Assembly (NCBI RefSeq): GCF_022014595.1
Contig: NZ_CP091740.1
Location: 806,001-870,000, forward strand
Direction of reading: 5' to 3'
DNA length: 64,000 nucleotides
From: Solitalea lacus
GTDB taxonomy: Bacteria > Bacteroidota > Bacteroidia > Sphingobacteriales > Sphingobacteriaceae
In this document: positions 46,120-55,035 of the stretch, piece by piece
Layout: the number at the start of each line of letters is the position of its first letter
How positions within the stretch are numbered: position 1 is the first letter of the stretch
Notes under the pieces: generated by a model
Database searches by the model: none
Told to the model about the DNA's origin: nothing
The model's input: only the letters and a program-made list of their open reading frames with translations
Translations under genes and position numbers: made by a program

Positions 46120-47397
46120 ATGCTAGAGAGAATATTCGACAGAAGGAACCTTGAAAGAGCCCTTGTTGCCGTAGAACGCAACCAAGGGGCAGCGGGTATT
46201 GACCATCTGCAGAGCGATGAACTTCGCCCCTATGTAAATGCCCACTATCAAGCCCTACTGAAAAGTATACTCCAAGGCACTTATGAGCCACAACCCGTGC
46301 GGAAAGTAGAAATACTCAAACCACAGGGCGGCAAAAGGATGCTAGGAATTCCTTGTGTAGTGGACAGGATGCTGCAACAAGCGGTCTCCCAATGGCTAAT
46401 TCCGCAGTACGAACAGGAATTTAACGAAAACAGCTTTGGTTTCAGGCCGGGTAAGAATGCCCATAAGGCAGTAATGACTGCCCAAAAGTACCTTAACACA
46501 GGCCGGGAATGGATAATAGAGCTGGATTTGGAGAAATTCTTCGACAAGGTAAACCACCAGCAACTACTGGGTTTACTAAGTAAGAAGATTGCAGACAAAC
46601 GCACCCTAAAACTAGTCAGCCTTTACCTGAAAAGCGGCATAATGGAAGGCGGAGTGCTAAGCCCTCGCAGCGAAGGTACCCCTCAAGGTAGCCCGTTAAG
46701 CCCATTGCTTTCCAACATCATTTTAAATGAGCTGGACAAGGAGTTGGTAAAGCGGGGACATAAATTTGTGCGTTATGCCGATGATTGCAGTATCTATGTA
46801 CAAAGTAAGAAAGCAGCCCAAAGAGTAGCTGCCGGAATCATAGAATACATAGAAAAGGAGCTACTACTAAAGGTAAACAGGGTAAAGACGAAAATCAGCC
46901 GACCCTCCAACAGCTACCTGCTTGGCTTCAGCTTTTATAAAACAAAGAAAGGCTGGCAGATTAGAATAGGAGAACAGCCCTTCCAAAGGGTGAAAGCGAA
47001 ATGTAAAAGGATAACCCAATCAAGTAACCCCAGCCCAGAAGCAAACAAGCTTAAAAAGCTCGATGAAATCATCAGAGGCTGGGTAAACTACTTTAAAATC
47101 GCCAATGCGAGAAGTAAAATGGAGAAACTTGATGAATGGTTAAGAACCCGATTGCGAATCAACACCTGGAGGAGATGGAAACGGATACGAACCAAAGTCT
47201 CCAACCTAATAAAACTCGAAGTAGGAAAATCATTGGCCTATCAGTGGGGCAACACAAGTAAAGGTGCAGCCAGAGTTGCACACAGCCCCATTTTACTTAG
47301 AACGCTGAATGTCAGCTACTGGAAAAAGAAAGGCTATTGGGGTTTTCAGCATTATTATTGTCAATGGCAAGCCGATGGGCAACCGTCGTTATTTTAA
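46120..47397 (+). CDS. ltrA: Group II intron reverse transcriptase/maturase
   Basis: A 425-residue intron-encoded protein. RT blocks are visible: GIPCVVDRMLQQAV (about 76), FGFRPGKNAHKAV (about 106), LDLEKFFDKVNH (about 132), EGTPQGSPLSPLLSNI (about 184) and the catalytic YADD (about 218). The maturase (X) domain follows, with the IIC-type end RRWKRIRTK and GAARVAHSPILLRTL. There is no HNH endonuclease, as in class C. The frame is intact although the intron RNA is split by the IS copies. Confidence 0.93.
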   Translation: MLERIFDRRNLERALVAVERNQGAAGIDHLQSDELRPYVNAHYQALLKSILQGTYEPQPVRKVEILKPQGGKRMLGIPCVVDRMLQQAVSQWLIPQYEQEFNENSFGFRPGKNAHKAVMTAQKYLNTGREWIIELDLEKFFDKVNHQQLLGLLSKKIADKRTLKLVSLYLKSGIMEGGVLSPRSEGTPQGSPLSPLLSNIILNELDKELVKRGHKFVRYADDCSIYVQSKKAAQRVAAGIIEYIEKELLLKVNRVKTKISRPSNSYLLGFSFYKTKKGWQIRIGEQPFQRVKAKCKRITQSSNPSPEANKLKKLDEIIRGWVNYFKIANARSKMEKLDEWLRTRLRINTWRRWKRIRTKVSNLIKLEVGKSLAYQWGNTSKGAARVAHSPILLRTLNVSYWKKKGYWGFQHYYCQWQADGQPSLF

Positions 47398-47400
47398 CAA

Positions 47401-47477
47401 ACCGCCGTATACGAGAACCGTACGTACGGTGGTGTGAGAGGACAGATAGGGAAATAATCCCTATCTTCCTACTCGAT
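47401..47477 (+). ncRNA. Group II intron domains V and VI
   Basis: Domain V is at about 47401-47433 (ACCGCCGTATACGAGAACC with its pairing arm GTACGGTGGT). Domain VI follows: the stem AGATAGGG / CCCTATCT at about 47444-47466, then TCCTACTCGAT. This matches the 3' end of IIC introns. The 3' splice site is placed at CGAT by analogy. Confidence 0.75.
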
Positions 47478-47498
47478 TAATATTAACAAAAGTCAAAT

Positions 47499-49427
47499 CT
47501 ATATTGCCAAAAGTTTTGTCGGATTAATTTCTGTCATCGTTTTTACTGCGGCAATAATTGCATTTGAATCGTAGCCACATTCTGCATAAAGTTCTATTTG
47601 TTCACCATGCTCAATAACTGAGTCCGGGATGCCTAAGCGTTTAACTTGGGCTGAATAGCCATTGTCTGCCATGAACTCTAAAACTGCTGAACCCATGCCT
47701 CCAACAATGCAGCCGTCTTCGACAGTTATAATCTTTTTGTATTTTTTGAATACTTCATGAAGCAGCTCTTCATCAAGTGGTTTTACAAAACGCAAATCAT
47801 AATGTGCAGGATTAATACCTTCGGCACTTAATTCTTTACAAGCTTTTAATGCTTGGTTTCCAATTGCTCCAATTGTTAATATGACAATTTCCTCGCCATC
47901 ACAAATTTTTCTGCCTTTTCCCACCGGTATAGCTTGCATTGGACGTTTCCAATCAGGCATAACGCCGTTGCCTCTTGGGTAACGAATTACGAATGGTCCC
48001 ATATTTTCTTGTTGAGCAGTAAACATGAGGTTACGCAACTCTTCTTCATTCATTGGAGCCGAAACAGTCATATTCGGAATGCAACGCATATAAGCTAAAT
48101 CATATGCACCATGGTGAGTTGGGCCATCGGCTCCGGCAATGCCTGCTCTGTCTAGGCAAAATACCACATTAAGCTTCTGTATGGCTACGTCATGGATTAC
48201 CTGATCGTATGCTCGCTGCATAAATGAGGAGTAGATATTACAGAACGGAACCATTCCTTGCGTGGCTAAGCCAGCGGAGAAGGTAACAGCGTGCTGTTCA
48301 GCAATGCCCACATCAAAAGCTCGGTTTGGCATGACTTTCATCATAATATTTAATGAGCATCCGGAAGGCATAGCTGGAGTAATACCCATAATTTTAGGGT
48401 TTTGTTCAGCTAATTCAACTATGGTATGTCCAAATACATCCTGGTATTTTGGGGGTTGAGGAGAAGTGGACGTTGATTTTTTTATCTCTCCAGTGATTTT
48501 ATCAAATAAACCAGGAGCATGCCACTTGGTTTGATCTTGCTCTGCTAAAGCGTAGCCTTTCCCTTTTACAGTGAGGCAATGCAATAATTTCGGTCCTGGA
48601 ATGTGCTTCAAATCCTCCAGGACTTTAGCCATATGCTCCACATTGTGACCATCTATAGGTCCGAAATAGCGGAATTTTAATGCTTCAAAGAAATTGCTTT
48701 GCTTTAGGATGCTACCTTTAATAGCTTTTTCAATCTTTTTTACAATTTCACGGGCATTGGGACCGAACTTACTTATTGGCCCTAATATCTTCCAAACATC
48801 ACTTTTAAATTGATTGTATGATTGAGAAGTGGTTATGTCGGTTAAGTATTCTTTTAGTGCTCCCACGTTAGGGTCAATTGCCATACAATTGTCGTTTAGG
48901 ATTACTAGCAGATTGGAGTTTTCAACTCCGGCATGATTCAACGCTTCAAATGCCATCCCGGCTGTCATTGAGCCATCACCGATAATAGCAACATGTTGCC
49001 GATCTTTTTCTCCTTTATAATGAGAGGCTACTGCCATTCCTAAGGCAGCAGAAATAGAGGTTGATGAGTGGCCAACGCCAAAAGTGTCGTATTCACTTTC
49101 CGAACGTTTCGGGAATCCACTGATTCCATTGTACAAACGGTTAGTATGGAAAACCTCCCTTCTCCCGGTAAGTATTTTGTGTCCGTAAGCCTGGTGGCCT
49201 ACGTCAAAAATCAATTGGTCATAAGGGGTGTTAAATACATAGTGCAGGGCAACTGTTAATTCGACCACACCTAAACTGGCTGCAAAATGTCCACCGTTTA
49301 CAGAAACGATGTCAATTATATACTGCCTTAATTCTTCACAAACTTCCTTCAGTTGCTCTTCCTTCAAGTTTCTTAAATCAGAAGGATAATTAATTGTTTT
49401 TAACAATGGTCCCGCTTCAACCTGCAT
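47499..49427 (-). CDS. dxs: 1-deoxy-D-xylulose-5-phosphate synthase
   Basis: A 642-residue TPP enzyme, first step of the MEP isoprenoid pathway. Motifs: [17 protein letters not shown] (about 46), [10 protein letters not shown] (about 76), the TPP motif [18 protein letters not shown] with NDN (about 148-178), and [15 protein letters not shown] in the Pyr domain (about 432). Length is typical. It is transcribed toward the intron; its original terminator is now about 5.1 kb away on the far side of the intron. Confidence 0.97.
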   Translation of the reverse strand: MQVEAGPLLKTINYPSDLRNLKEEQLKEVCEELRQYIIDIVSVNGGHFAASLGVVELTVALHYVFNTPYDQLIFDVGHQAYGHKILTGRREVFHTNRLYNGISGFPKRSESEYDTFGVGHSSTSISAALGMAVASHYKGEKDRQHVAIIGDGSMTAGMAFEALNHAGVENSNLLVILNDNCMAIDPNVGALKEYLTDITTSQSYNQFKSDVWKILGPISKFGPNAREIVKKIEKAIKGSILKQSNFFEALKFRYFGPIDGHNVEHMAKVLEDLKHIPGPKLLHCLTVKGKGYALAEQDQTKWHAPGLFDKITGEIKKSTSTSPQPPKYQDVFGHTIVELAEQNPKIMGITPAMPSGCSLNIMMKVMPNRAFDVGIAEQHAVTFSAGLATQGMVPFCNIYSSFMQRAYDQVIHDVAIQKLNVVFCLDRAGIAGADGPTHHGAYDLAYMRCIPNMTVSAPMNEEELRNLMFTAQQENMGPFVIRYPRGNGVMPDWKRPMQAIPVGKGRKICDGEEIVILTIGAIGNQALKACKELSAEGINPAHYDLRFVKPLDEELLHEVFKKYKKIITVEDGCIVGGMGSAVLEFMADNGYSAQVKRLGIPDSVIEHGEQIELYAECGYDSNAIIAAVKTMTEINPTKLLAI

Positions 49428-49604
49428 TGTTCTAGTTTAAATAAACACTAATTTGTTTAAGCCAGCAAATATATGACTTAAACGGTAGAAAATCGCTTTG
49501 GTTTCACTGCTCTATTAATAAATGTAGTAATAAATGATTGATTGTTAATTCAATTAATAAGCTAGGTTTAAGAAAGTTATTGTGTGAAGATTGAAATTAT
49601 AGTA

Positions 49605-49633
49605 TTGATAATTAATTGGGAAATGTATTTTTG
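49605..49633 (+). promoter_or_regulatory. Bacteroidota-type promoter of scpA
   Basis: TTG (49605-49607) and TATTTTTG (49626-49633) with 18 nt between them, 20 nt before the scpA start. The spacing equals that of the promoter at 39426. It lies in the 226-base divergent gap between dxs and scpA. Confidence 0.7.
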
Positions 49634-49653
49634 CGGCAAACAGAAATTAAGCT

Positions 49654-50421
49654 TTGAGTTTCGAAATTAAGTTAGCCCAGTTTGAGGGTCCATTTGATCT
49701 ACTTCTATTCTTTATAGAGCGTGATGAATTGGATATTCACGACATCCCGATTGCAAAAATCACTAATGACTTTCTAGATTATATTCATGCTATGCAAGCC
49801 ATGAATATTGAATTGGCCAGTGAGTTTATTTTGGTGGCAGCTACCTTAATGCGTATTAAAGCCAAACTGTTAATCCCTCGCCCTGAATTGGATGCAGAGG
49901 GTAATGAGATTGACCCTCGTCAGGATTTGGTACAAAAACTTCTTGAATACAAAAAGTATAAGGCAGTCTTAAATGAGTTTCACCAACTGGAAGATGAGCG
50001 GTTTAAGCAGGAGAGGCGCGGCAATATAGCTCGTGAACTTGAACAAATTGCCAGTCAGGCTGCACCAGGAGAGGAGCTTCAAACGCTGGATTTATATCGC
50101 CTATTGACTGTTTATGAAAAAGTAATGCAACGTTTTGCTGCAGGCAAACAGCAAGTGGTGCATACAGTTGTTCAATATCCATATTCTATTGAAGAGCAAA
50201 AGGTGGCAGTGATGAAGTTGTTTGAATCGGAGAACAGGGTGAGTTATGAGGATGTACTGGCGATCAGCCAAGATAAGGTGCAATTGGTTTATAGTTTTCT
50301 GGCGGTTTTAGAATTACTGCAGCAGCAAATTCTGGATATCAGCATTGGGCTGGGATATAATAATTTCTGGATATCCCCTAAAGAGTCAGTTGAAGAACCG
50401 GTAGAGGAAATGGAAAAATAG
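49654..50421 (+). CDS. scpA: Segregation and condensation protein A
   Basis: A 255-residue kleisin that bridges the SMC head domains. The start is TTG at 49654, giving the canonical N-terminus FEIKLAQFEGPFDLLLFFIERDELDIHDIPI. The middle is acidic and helical (EFILVAATLMRIKAKLLIP near 57), and the C-terminal winged-helix part holds VSYEDVLA (about 197). scpB is not in the window. Confidence 0.93.
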   Translation: MSFEIKLAQFEGPFDLLLFFIERDELDIHDIPIAKITNDFLDYIHAMQAMNIELASEFILVAATLMRIKAKLLIPRPELDAEGNEIDPRQDLVQKLLEYKKYKAVLNEFHQLEDERFKQERRGNIARELEQIASQAAPGEELQTLDLYRLLTVYEKVMQRFAAGKQQVVHTVVQYPYSIEEQKVAVMKLFESENRVSYEDVLAISQDKVQLVYSFLAVLELLQQQILDISIGLGYNNFWISPKESVEEPVEEMEK

Positions 50422-50611
50422 ACGGATTCTGAATTTATCAATTTGTTATTTTCTGTCCTAAATCAATTCAATATTAACAGCTTCTTCTTAATTCTAAAAA
50501 AGAGTTATTAAATTCGCGACTCCTGAATTTCAAAGTGGTAGCTATTTGTTTTCTGTCCGATGAAACAATTGGTTTCCCCTAAATAAACACACTAAAAAAA
50601 CAAATTCTCAC

Positions 50612-51883
50612 ATGAACAGAGATTCCGTTCTATTCGATCTAATCGCTAAAGAAGAAGTACGCCAGGAAGAAGGCATTGAACTAATTGCATCAGAAAACTT
50701 TACTAGTAAGCAAGTAATGGAAGCACAAGGCTCTTGTTTGACTAACAAGTACGCCGAAGGTTTGCCTAACAAACGCTATTACGGAGGTTGTCAAGTTGTT
50801 GACCAAGTTGAACAATTGGCTATTGACCGTGCAAAGCAATTGTTTGGCGCTGCTTGGGTAAACGTACAGCCGCATTCAGGTGCTTCTGCTAACGCTGCAG
50901 TGTTTTTGGCATTATTGCAAGCTGGCGATAAGATTTTAGGATTTGATCTTTCTCATGGTGGCCACTTAACGCATGGTTCTCCGGTTAATTTCTCGGGCCG
51001 TTTATATCAGCCTCATTTTTATGGAGTTGAAAAAGAAACAGGCTTGATTGATTATAAGCAAATGGAAGAAGTTGCAATGCGCGAAAAGCCTAAAATGATG
51101 ATTTGTGGTGCCTCGGCTTATTCTCGCGATTGGGATTATGCTCGTATCCGAGCTATTGCTGATCAGGTGGGAGCTTTACTATTAGCTGATATTGCTCACC
51201 CTGCAGGCTTAATTGCAAAAGGGTTGTTGAATGATCCAATGAAACATTGCCATGTAGTTTCAACTACTACACATAAAACATTACGAGGTCCTCGTGGCGG
51301 TATGATTATGATGGGTCAGGATTTCGAAAATCCATGGGGACAAAAAACGCCTAAAGGTGAGTTAAAGATGATGTCAGCTATTTTGGATGGCGCCGTATTT
51401 CCTGGAATGCAGGGCGGTCCTTTGGAGCATGTAATTGCCGGTAAAGCTGTTGCATTTGGCGAAGCATTGACAGACGATTATAAAAATTACATTGTTCAGG
51501 TGCAGAAAAATGCTGCTCGCATGGCACAAGCCTTTATTGAGCGTGGTTATCAAATTATTTCAGGCGGAACTGACAATCATTTAATGTTGATCGATCTACG
51601 TAATAAAAATGTAACCGGTAAGGCTGCAGAAAATGCTTTAGTTGCTGCGGATATTACCACTAATAAAAACATGGTTCCTTTTGATGATAAATCTCCGTTT
51701 GTTACTTCAGGTTTCCGTGTGGGTACGGCAGCAATTACCACTCGTGGTATGCAAGAGCAGCATATGGATACCATTGTTGAGTTGATCGATCGAGTATTAA
51801 TGAACATAGATAATGATGCTGAGATCAAAGAGGTGAAGAAAAAGGTTAATACGTGGATGCACGATTTTCCTCTTTACAAATAG
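50612..51883 (+). CDS. glyA: Serine hydroxymethyltransferase
   Basis: A 423-residue PLP enzyme that interconverts serine and glycine and feeds one-carbon units to tetrahydrofolate. Motifs: [10 protein letters not shown] (about 22), [15 protein letters not shown] (about 45), [10 protein letters not shown] (about 86), the PLP-lysine in [13 protein letters not shown] (about 218) and the C-terminal [15 protein letters not shown]. Length is normal. A strong terminator follows 28 nt after the stop. Confidence 0.97.
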   Translation: MNRDSVLFDLIAKEEVRQEEGIELIASENFTSKQVMEAQGSCLTNKYAEGLPNKRYYGGCQVVDQVEQLAIDRAKQLFGAAWVNVQPHSGASANAAVFLALLQAGDKILGFDLSHGGHLTHGSPVNFSGRLYQPHFYGVEKETGLIDYKQMEEVAMREKPKMMICGASAYSRDWDYARIRAIADQVGALLLADIAHPAGLIAKGLLNDPMKHCHVVSTTTHKTLRGPRGGMIMMGQDFENPWGQKTPKGELKMMSAILDGAVFPGMQGGPLEHVIAGKAVAFGEALTDDYKNYIVQVQKNAARMAQAFIERGYQIISGGTDNHLMLIDLRNKNVTGKAAENALVAADITTNKNMVPFDDKSPFVTSGFRVGTAAITTRGMQEQHMDTIVELIDRVLMNIDNDAEIKEVKKKVNTWMHDFPLYK

Positions 51884-51910
51884 TGGTAAAACTGATTAGG
51901 ATATATTCAG

Positions 51911-51938
51911 GGCGATGACGAAAATCATCGCCTTTTTT
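51911..51938 (+). terminator. glyA intrinsic terminator
   Basis: GGCGATGA (51911-51918) and TCATCGCC (51925-51932) form a perfect 8-bp stem with a 6-nt loop, followed by six T. Confidence 0.9.
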
Positions 51939-52072
51939 CATTGTGTTAAAGTGAATATAATTTTCTTTAAGACTTTATAGACTTGAAGATTTTTGTTTGA
52001 AACGTTAAAATAAATAGAGTAGAAGTATTGGGAAATTGGGATCAATCCCAAAACCTGTGGAGCAACCCTTTC

Positions 52073-53008
52073 TTAAGCAAATAATTTAGTAAGCCTGAAA
52101 AGGAAAAAAGGTACATCCTTTACACCCCTGAATTGACTCCGGAAGGCTTTGATTTTAGCATTGAACGATTCGGCCGAAGCGTTGGTGCTGCGGTTGTCAA
52201 AGTAGTTCAGGATCCGTTCGTAATGGAGCTGTATGGTTTTGGACAGGGTATTAAACGTTTTAAAGCCGGCCTTTTCTACCTGGTCATACCATTGGGCCAA
52301 GCGTGTTAAGGCCAGGGATTTAGATGAGGAGTGGTTGTAAATCCAGGAGAGCTTTTGAGCCAATGCATAAGCCTGTCCCAGATCTGGATATAGCTCAAAG
52401 AGGAGACTTGCCCGTTTTTCTTGTTCCTGGCTCCAGTTCACCTGGGCTTTATACAGCAGGTGGCGGCTGCGGGCCAGCAATTGCTTGAGCGTATCCCCGT
52501 TGGCATAGATCTTCGGATGATATTCTGCTTGGGTTTTTCGGGCCTTTTCCAAGGCCTTGTTTTCCGCCTCTATGGCCTTCCAGCGATGCTGGATGCGAAT
52601 TTCCTGCAAGGCCTCTCCCCCCAGTTGTTGCACATGAAAACGATCGATCACCTGTTTGGCATAGGGAAAACAATGTTTGACAATAAGGTTCATGCTTCCT
52701 GCCAGGTCCATGGTTACTTCTTTTACTTCGTTCCGTAACCGTTTGGGAAGCCGCTTGAGCAGGGGAATAATCCCATCGGACTGTGTGCCCTTGACGATGG
52801 CCACAACGGTCCCTTTTTTGCCCCTGGCGTCTTTATTTGTGATGATGGTATAGAGTTCCCCTAAGGACAACGAAGTTTCGTCAATGGAAAGATAAGGTCC
52901 CATGTTTTGGGGAAACAAAAGTCCTTTTTCGATATCGTTGCCCGCTTTCCAGGAGTTAAAATTACTTAAGCGGTTCCGGTAGCTGCGATGAAGTTTCTTG
53001 CCATTCAC
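52073..53008 (-). CDS. ISAon1-family transposase, catalytic part
   Basis: A 311-residue DDE transposase of the ISL3-like type: YLSIDETSLSLGELYTI (first Asp), VTMDLAGSMNLIVKHCFPYAKQVIDRFHV (second Asp and the DRFHV signature) and NRSTNASAESFNAKIKAFR (Glu). The GTG at 53008 is only a possible start; the frame stays open upstream to about 53073 and overlaps the first ORF. The family is normally made as two ORFs, so this is not clear evidence of decay. Confidence 0.85.
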   Translation of the reverse strand: MNGKKLHRSYRNRLSNFNSWKAGNDIEKGLLFPQNMGPYLSIDETSLSLGELYTIITNKDARGKKGTVVAIVKGTQSDGIIPLLKRLPKRLRNEVKEVTMDLAGSMNLIVKHCFPYAKQVIDRFHVQQLGGEALQEIRIQHRWKAIEAENKALEKARKTQAEYHPKIYANGDTLKQLLARSRHLLYKAQVNWSQEQEKRASLLFELYPDLGQAYALAQKLSWIYNHSSSKSLALTRLAQWYDQVEKAGFKTFNTLSKTIQLHYERILNYFDNRSTNASAESFNAKIKAFRSQFRGVKDVPFFLFRLTKLFA

Positions 53009-53036
53009 GCCATAGAAACCGGCGATGGTTTGCAGG

Positions 53037-53423
53037 CTATGCGCCTGTGTATCGGCTGAATGCTTTTAAAAAAGCCGCAAAACCCTTGGTAATGCGGGTG
53101 CCTTGGGCCACTAAATCCCAATTGCGGTAAACGACTTTGCCGGTATCCTCGTTCATCCAGCGGCGGCGGGTAATGTGGAGGTACACCTGAAAACCACGAA
53201 TGGGAAAATCCTGCAGGGTGATGGGCTCAAAAAAGCCTTTGGAGTGCAATTTGTTTGCCGAATACTCTTCAGGGGTCTTGTTTACTTCCTTTAAATAGAT
53301 ATGGATAGCGGCGTCTTTTTTCTCCACCTCAGTTAATTCAAAATATTCCTCAATGGATTCAGGAAGGATCAGTGGGATCAGGGCTTTATAGGACTCGTGC
53401 ATGGTGTTTTTTAGGATGCCCAA
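53037..53423 (-). CDS. ISAon1-family transposase N-terminal region
   Basis: A 128-residue protein matching the N-terminal region of the same family (EYFELTEVEKKDAAIHIYLKE, then DFPIRGFQVYLHITRRRWM). It would bind DNA. Its end overlaps the second ORF's frame by about 37 nt around a T6-A4 run (GCTTTTTTAAAAGCA, about 53062-53076), where a +1 (or -2) shift would fuse the two. Confidence 0.85.
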   Translation of the reverse strand: MGILKNTMHESYKALIPLILPESIEEYFELTEVEKKDAAIHIYLKEVNKTPEEYSANKLHSKGFFEPITLQDFPIRGFQVYLHITRRRWMNEDTGKVVYRNWDLVAQGTRITKGFAAFLKAFSRYTGA

Positions 53424-53528
53424 AAATGAACTTTTATTCCCTACTCCACAACTTTTGTACTTGATCCGGAAATTGCGACGGATTTATGACTTTTGCCGGC
53501 TTGAAACCGCTATAAAAAAAGAAAGCAA

Positions 53529-53545
53529 GATTAACTAAGTTAATC
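53529..53545. repeat. 17-base palindrome between the IS and rlmN
   Basis: GATTAACTAAGTTAATC is a perfect palindrome around one central base. The rest of the gap from 53477 to 53760 is AT-rich and shows no gene. It may be an operator-like site or chance. Confidence 0.35.
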
Positions 53546-53760
53546 CCGCCTTCTATCTAAATTTACGCTCTCTATGTCCTTTTACGCGACCCATTGGAAA
53601 AGGTTACAAAAAAATAAAAAATATTTAAACGGTATTGTAAATAGTTGAAAGTCAATAGAAAATATTTTTAAGAACATTTTTAAAAAGGTTGGTTGTGTAT
53701 ACAATTGATGTAAAGCTAACTTTAGTTCCTTCAATTCTATTCAAGCAACCACAAGATGAC

Positions 53761-53808
53761 ATAAAAAAGTAAGCCTGCAGTCCATTGTTTGCAGGCTTAC
53801 TTTTTTAT
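53761..53808 (-). terminator. rlmN intrinsic terminator
   Basis: A perfect 19-bp inverted repeat, ATAAAAAAGTAAGCCTGCA (53761-53779) and its complement (53790-53808), with a 10-nt loop. It is 14 nt after the rlmN stop and has A/T runs on both sides, so it can act in either direction. Confidence 0.9.
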
Positions 53809-53822
53809 GTAATAAGAAAAAA

Positions 53823-54887
53823 CTAAGATTTGAGTTCTTGGCCTTCTTTTACGGCTAATTGACCGCATGCCGCATCTATATCTTTGCCCCTACTTCTACG
53901 GATGTGTACGTTAACATTGTTTTTTCGTAAGTAATTGGCAAATGCTTCTAATTTGTCCTCTTTGGTATTGATAAAGTCCGCAAATACAATTGGGTTATAT
54001 TCAATTATATTAACCTTACATGGAACATGTTTACAAAACTGAACCAATTCTTTTGCATCTTCTAAACCGTCGTTGAAATCATTGAATACAATATATTCGT
54101 AAGTAACCGGATTTTTAGTTTTTGCAAAGTAATATTTCAAGGCGTCACGCAGGGCTAACAATGAGTTTTGTTCATTAATAGGCATTATCTCATTGCGTTT
54201 GGTGTCATTTGCAGCATGTAGTGACAGTGCAAGGTTGAATTTAACATTGTCATCGCCTAGCTTTTTAATCATTTTGGCAATTCCTGCAGTAGAAACAGTG
54301 ATGCGTTTGGCGGCCATGTTTAATCCGTCCTCAGAAGTCAAGCGCTCCACGGACTTCATCATGCCACTGTAGTTTAGTAATGGTTCGCCCATACCCATGT
54401 AAACAATGTTGCTAAGTGGTATGCCATAGTTTTCACGAGCCTGTTTGTCAATTAAAACAACCTGGTCATAAATTTCATCAGCATTCAGGTTACGTTTTCG
54501 ATCCATATAACCGGTAGCACAGAATTTACATGTTAAGCTGCAGCCTACTTGTGATGAAACACAGGCCGTCATTCTGTCTTCTGTTGGAATTAAGACCCCT
54601 TCAATGATATTGCCGTCGTAAAGCTTAAAGGTGTTTTTTATTGTCCTGTCAGAACTGATTTGCTGTTTGTCAATTTTAACAGCATTAATTAAAAAATGCT
54701 GGTTAAGTTTCTCACGTAAATCTTTTGAAAGGTTAGTCATTTCATCAAAACTAGTTGCTGACTTCTTCCATAACCATTCATAAACCTGCTTTGCCCTGAA
54801 TCCCTGTTCGCCCATATCGGAGAATAGTTTCTTCAGATCTTCAGGTGAATATGCACGTATATCCTTCTTAACCAATGCCTTTTCCAT
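53823..54887 (-). CDS. rlmN: Dual-specificity 23S rRNA/tRNA adenine-C2 methyltransferase
   Basis: A 354-residue radical-SAM enzyme methylating A2503 of 23S rRNA and A37 of some tRNAs. The N-terminal domain has GFRAKQVYEWLWKK (about 35); the [4Fe-4S] motif is CSLTCKFCATGYMDRKRNL (about 116), and the methyl-carrying Cys lies in the C-terminal DAACGQL (about 344). Length is typical. It is divergent from the amidohydrolase gene. Confidence 0.96.
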   Translation of the reverse strand: MEKALVKKDIRAYSPEDLKKLFSDMGEQGFRAKQVYEWLWKKSATSFDEMTNLSKDLREKLNQHFLINAVKIDKQQISSDRTIKNTFKLYDGNIIEGVLIPTEDRMTACVSSQVGCSLTCKFCATGYMDRKRNLNADEIYDQVVLIDKQARENYGIPLSNIVYMGMGEPLLNYSGMMKSVERLTSEDGLNMAAKRITVSTAGIAKMIKKLGDDNVKFNLALSLHAANDTKRNEIMPINEQNSLLALRDALKYYFAKTKNPVTYEYIVFNDFNDGLEDAKELVQFCKHVPCKVNIIEYNPIVFADFINTKEDKLEAFANYLRKNNVNVHIRRSRGKDIDAACGQLAVKEGQELKS

Positions 54888-54891
54888 GGCG

Positions 54892-54899
54892 CAAAGATA
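54892..54899 (-). promoter_or_regulatory. rlmN -7 element (TATCTTTG) next to the start codon
   Basis: On the - strand TATCTTTG is followed by CGCC and then the rlmN ATG at 54887. No good TTG is seen 18-19 nt upstream. If used, the transcript would have almost no leader. Confidence 0.5.
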
Positions 54900-55023
54900 C
54901 GGATTTTGTTAATTGTTGATTTAAATTTTAGAACTACGCTTCTGCATGCTCCTTTCTAAGTTGTTTTATTTAATACTTTGTTTCTATCATTATTCATCAT
55001 TATAGTATAAAACAGTTATCCAT

Positions 55024-55031
55024 TATCTTTG
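55024..55031 (+). promoter_or_regulatory. -7 element (TATCTTTG) of the amidohydrolase gene
   Basis: TATCTTTG, GAAC, then the ATG at 55036: the same arrangement as on the other strand for rlmN. The -33 element is not evident. The 148-base gap between the genes holds both. Confidence 0.5.
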
Positions 55032-55035
55032 GAAC

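Larger units (their letters stand above)
42377..47477 (+). mobile_element. Group II intron (IIC-like), interrupted by two IS110-family copies
   Basis: The 5' end is GTGCGTCAGG directly behind the terminator. A structured domain I with GGTGCAAGTCCCGAAC follows, the reverse transcriptase lies in domain IV (46120-47397), domain V is at about 47401-47433 and domain VI at about 47445-47477, ending CTACTCGAT. Without the 3166 bases at 42483-45648 the intron would be about 1.93 kb, normal for IIC. Insertion behind a terminator hairpin and the lack of an endonuclease domain fit class C. The insertion splits domain I after GAATCTGAA, so splicing is probably impaired. The last 1-3 bases of the 3' end are uncertain. 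Confidence 0.85.
52031..53476 (-). mobile_element. ISAon1-like (ISL3-type) insertion sequence
   Basis: About 1.45 kb with two transposase ORFs on the - strand and imperfect terminal inverted repeats. The left end (52031 onward) and the reverse complement of the right end (from 53476) share GGATCAA, then CAAAA, then TGTGGAG at matching spacing. GC content is above that of the flanks. It sits between the glyA terminator and rlmN, so no host gene is broken. The exact ends are estimates. Confidence 0.75.

Noticed and set aside
45636-46181. Short frames of 62-71 residues in the group II intron before the RT gene
   Set aside because: They lie in intron domains I-IV, which are structural RNA; no protein motif.
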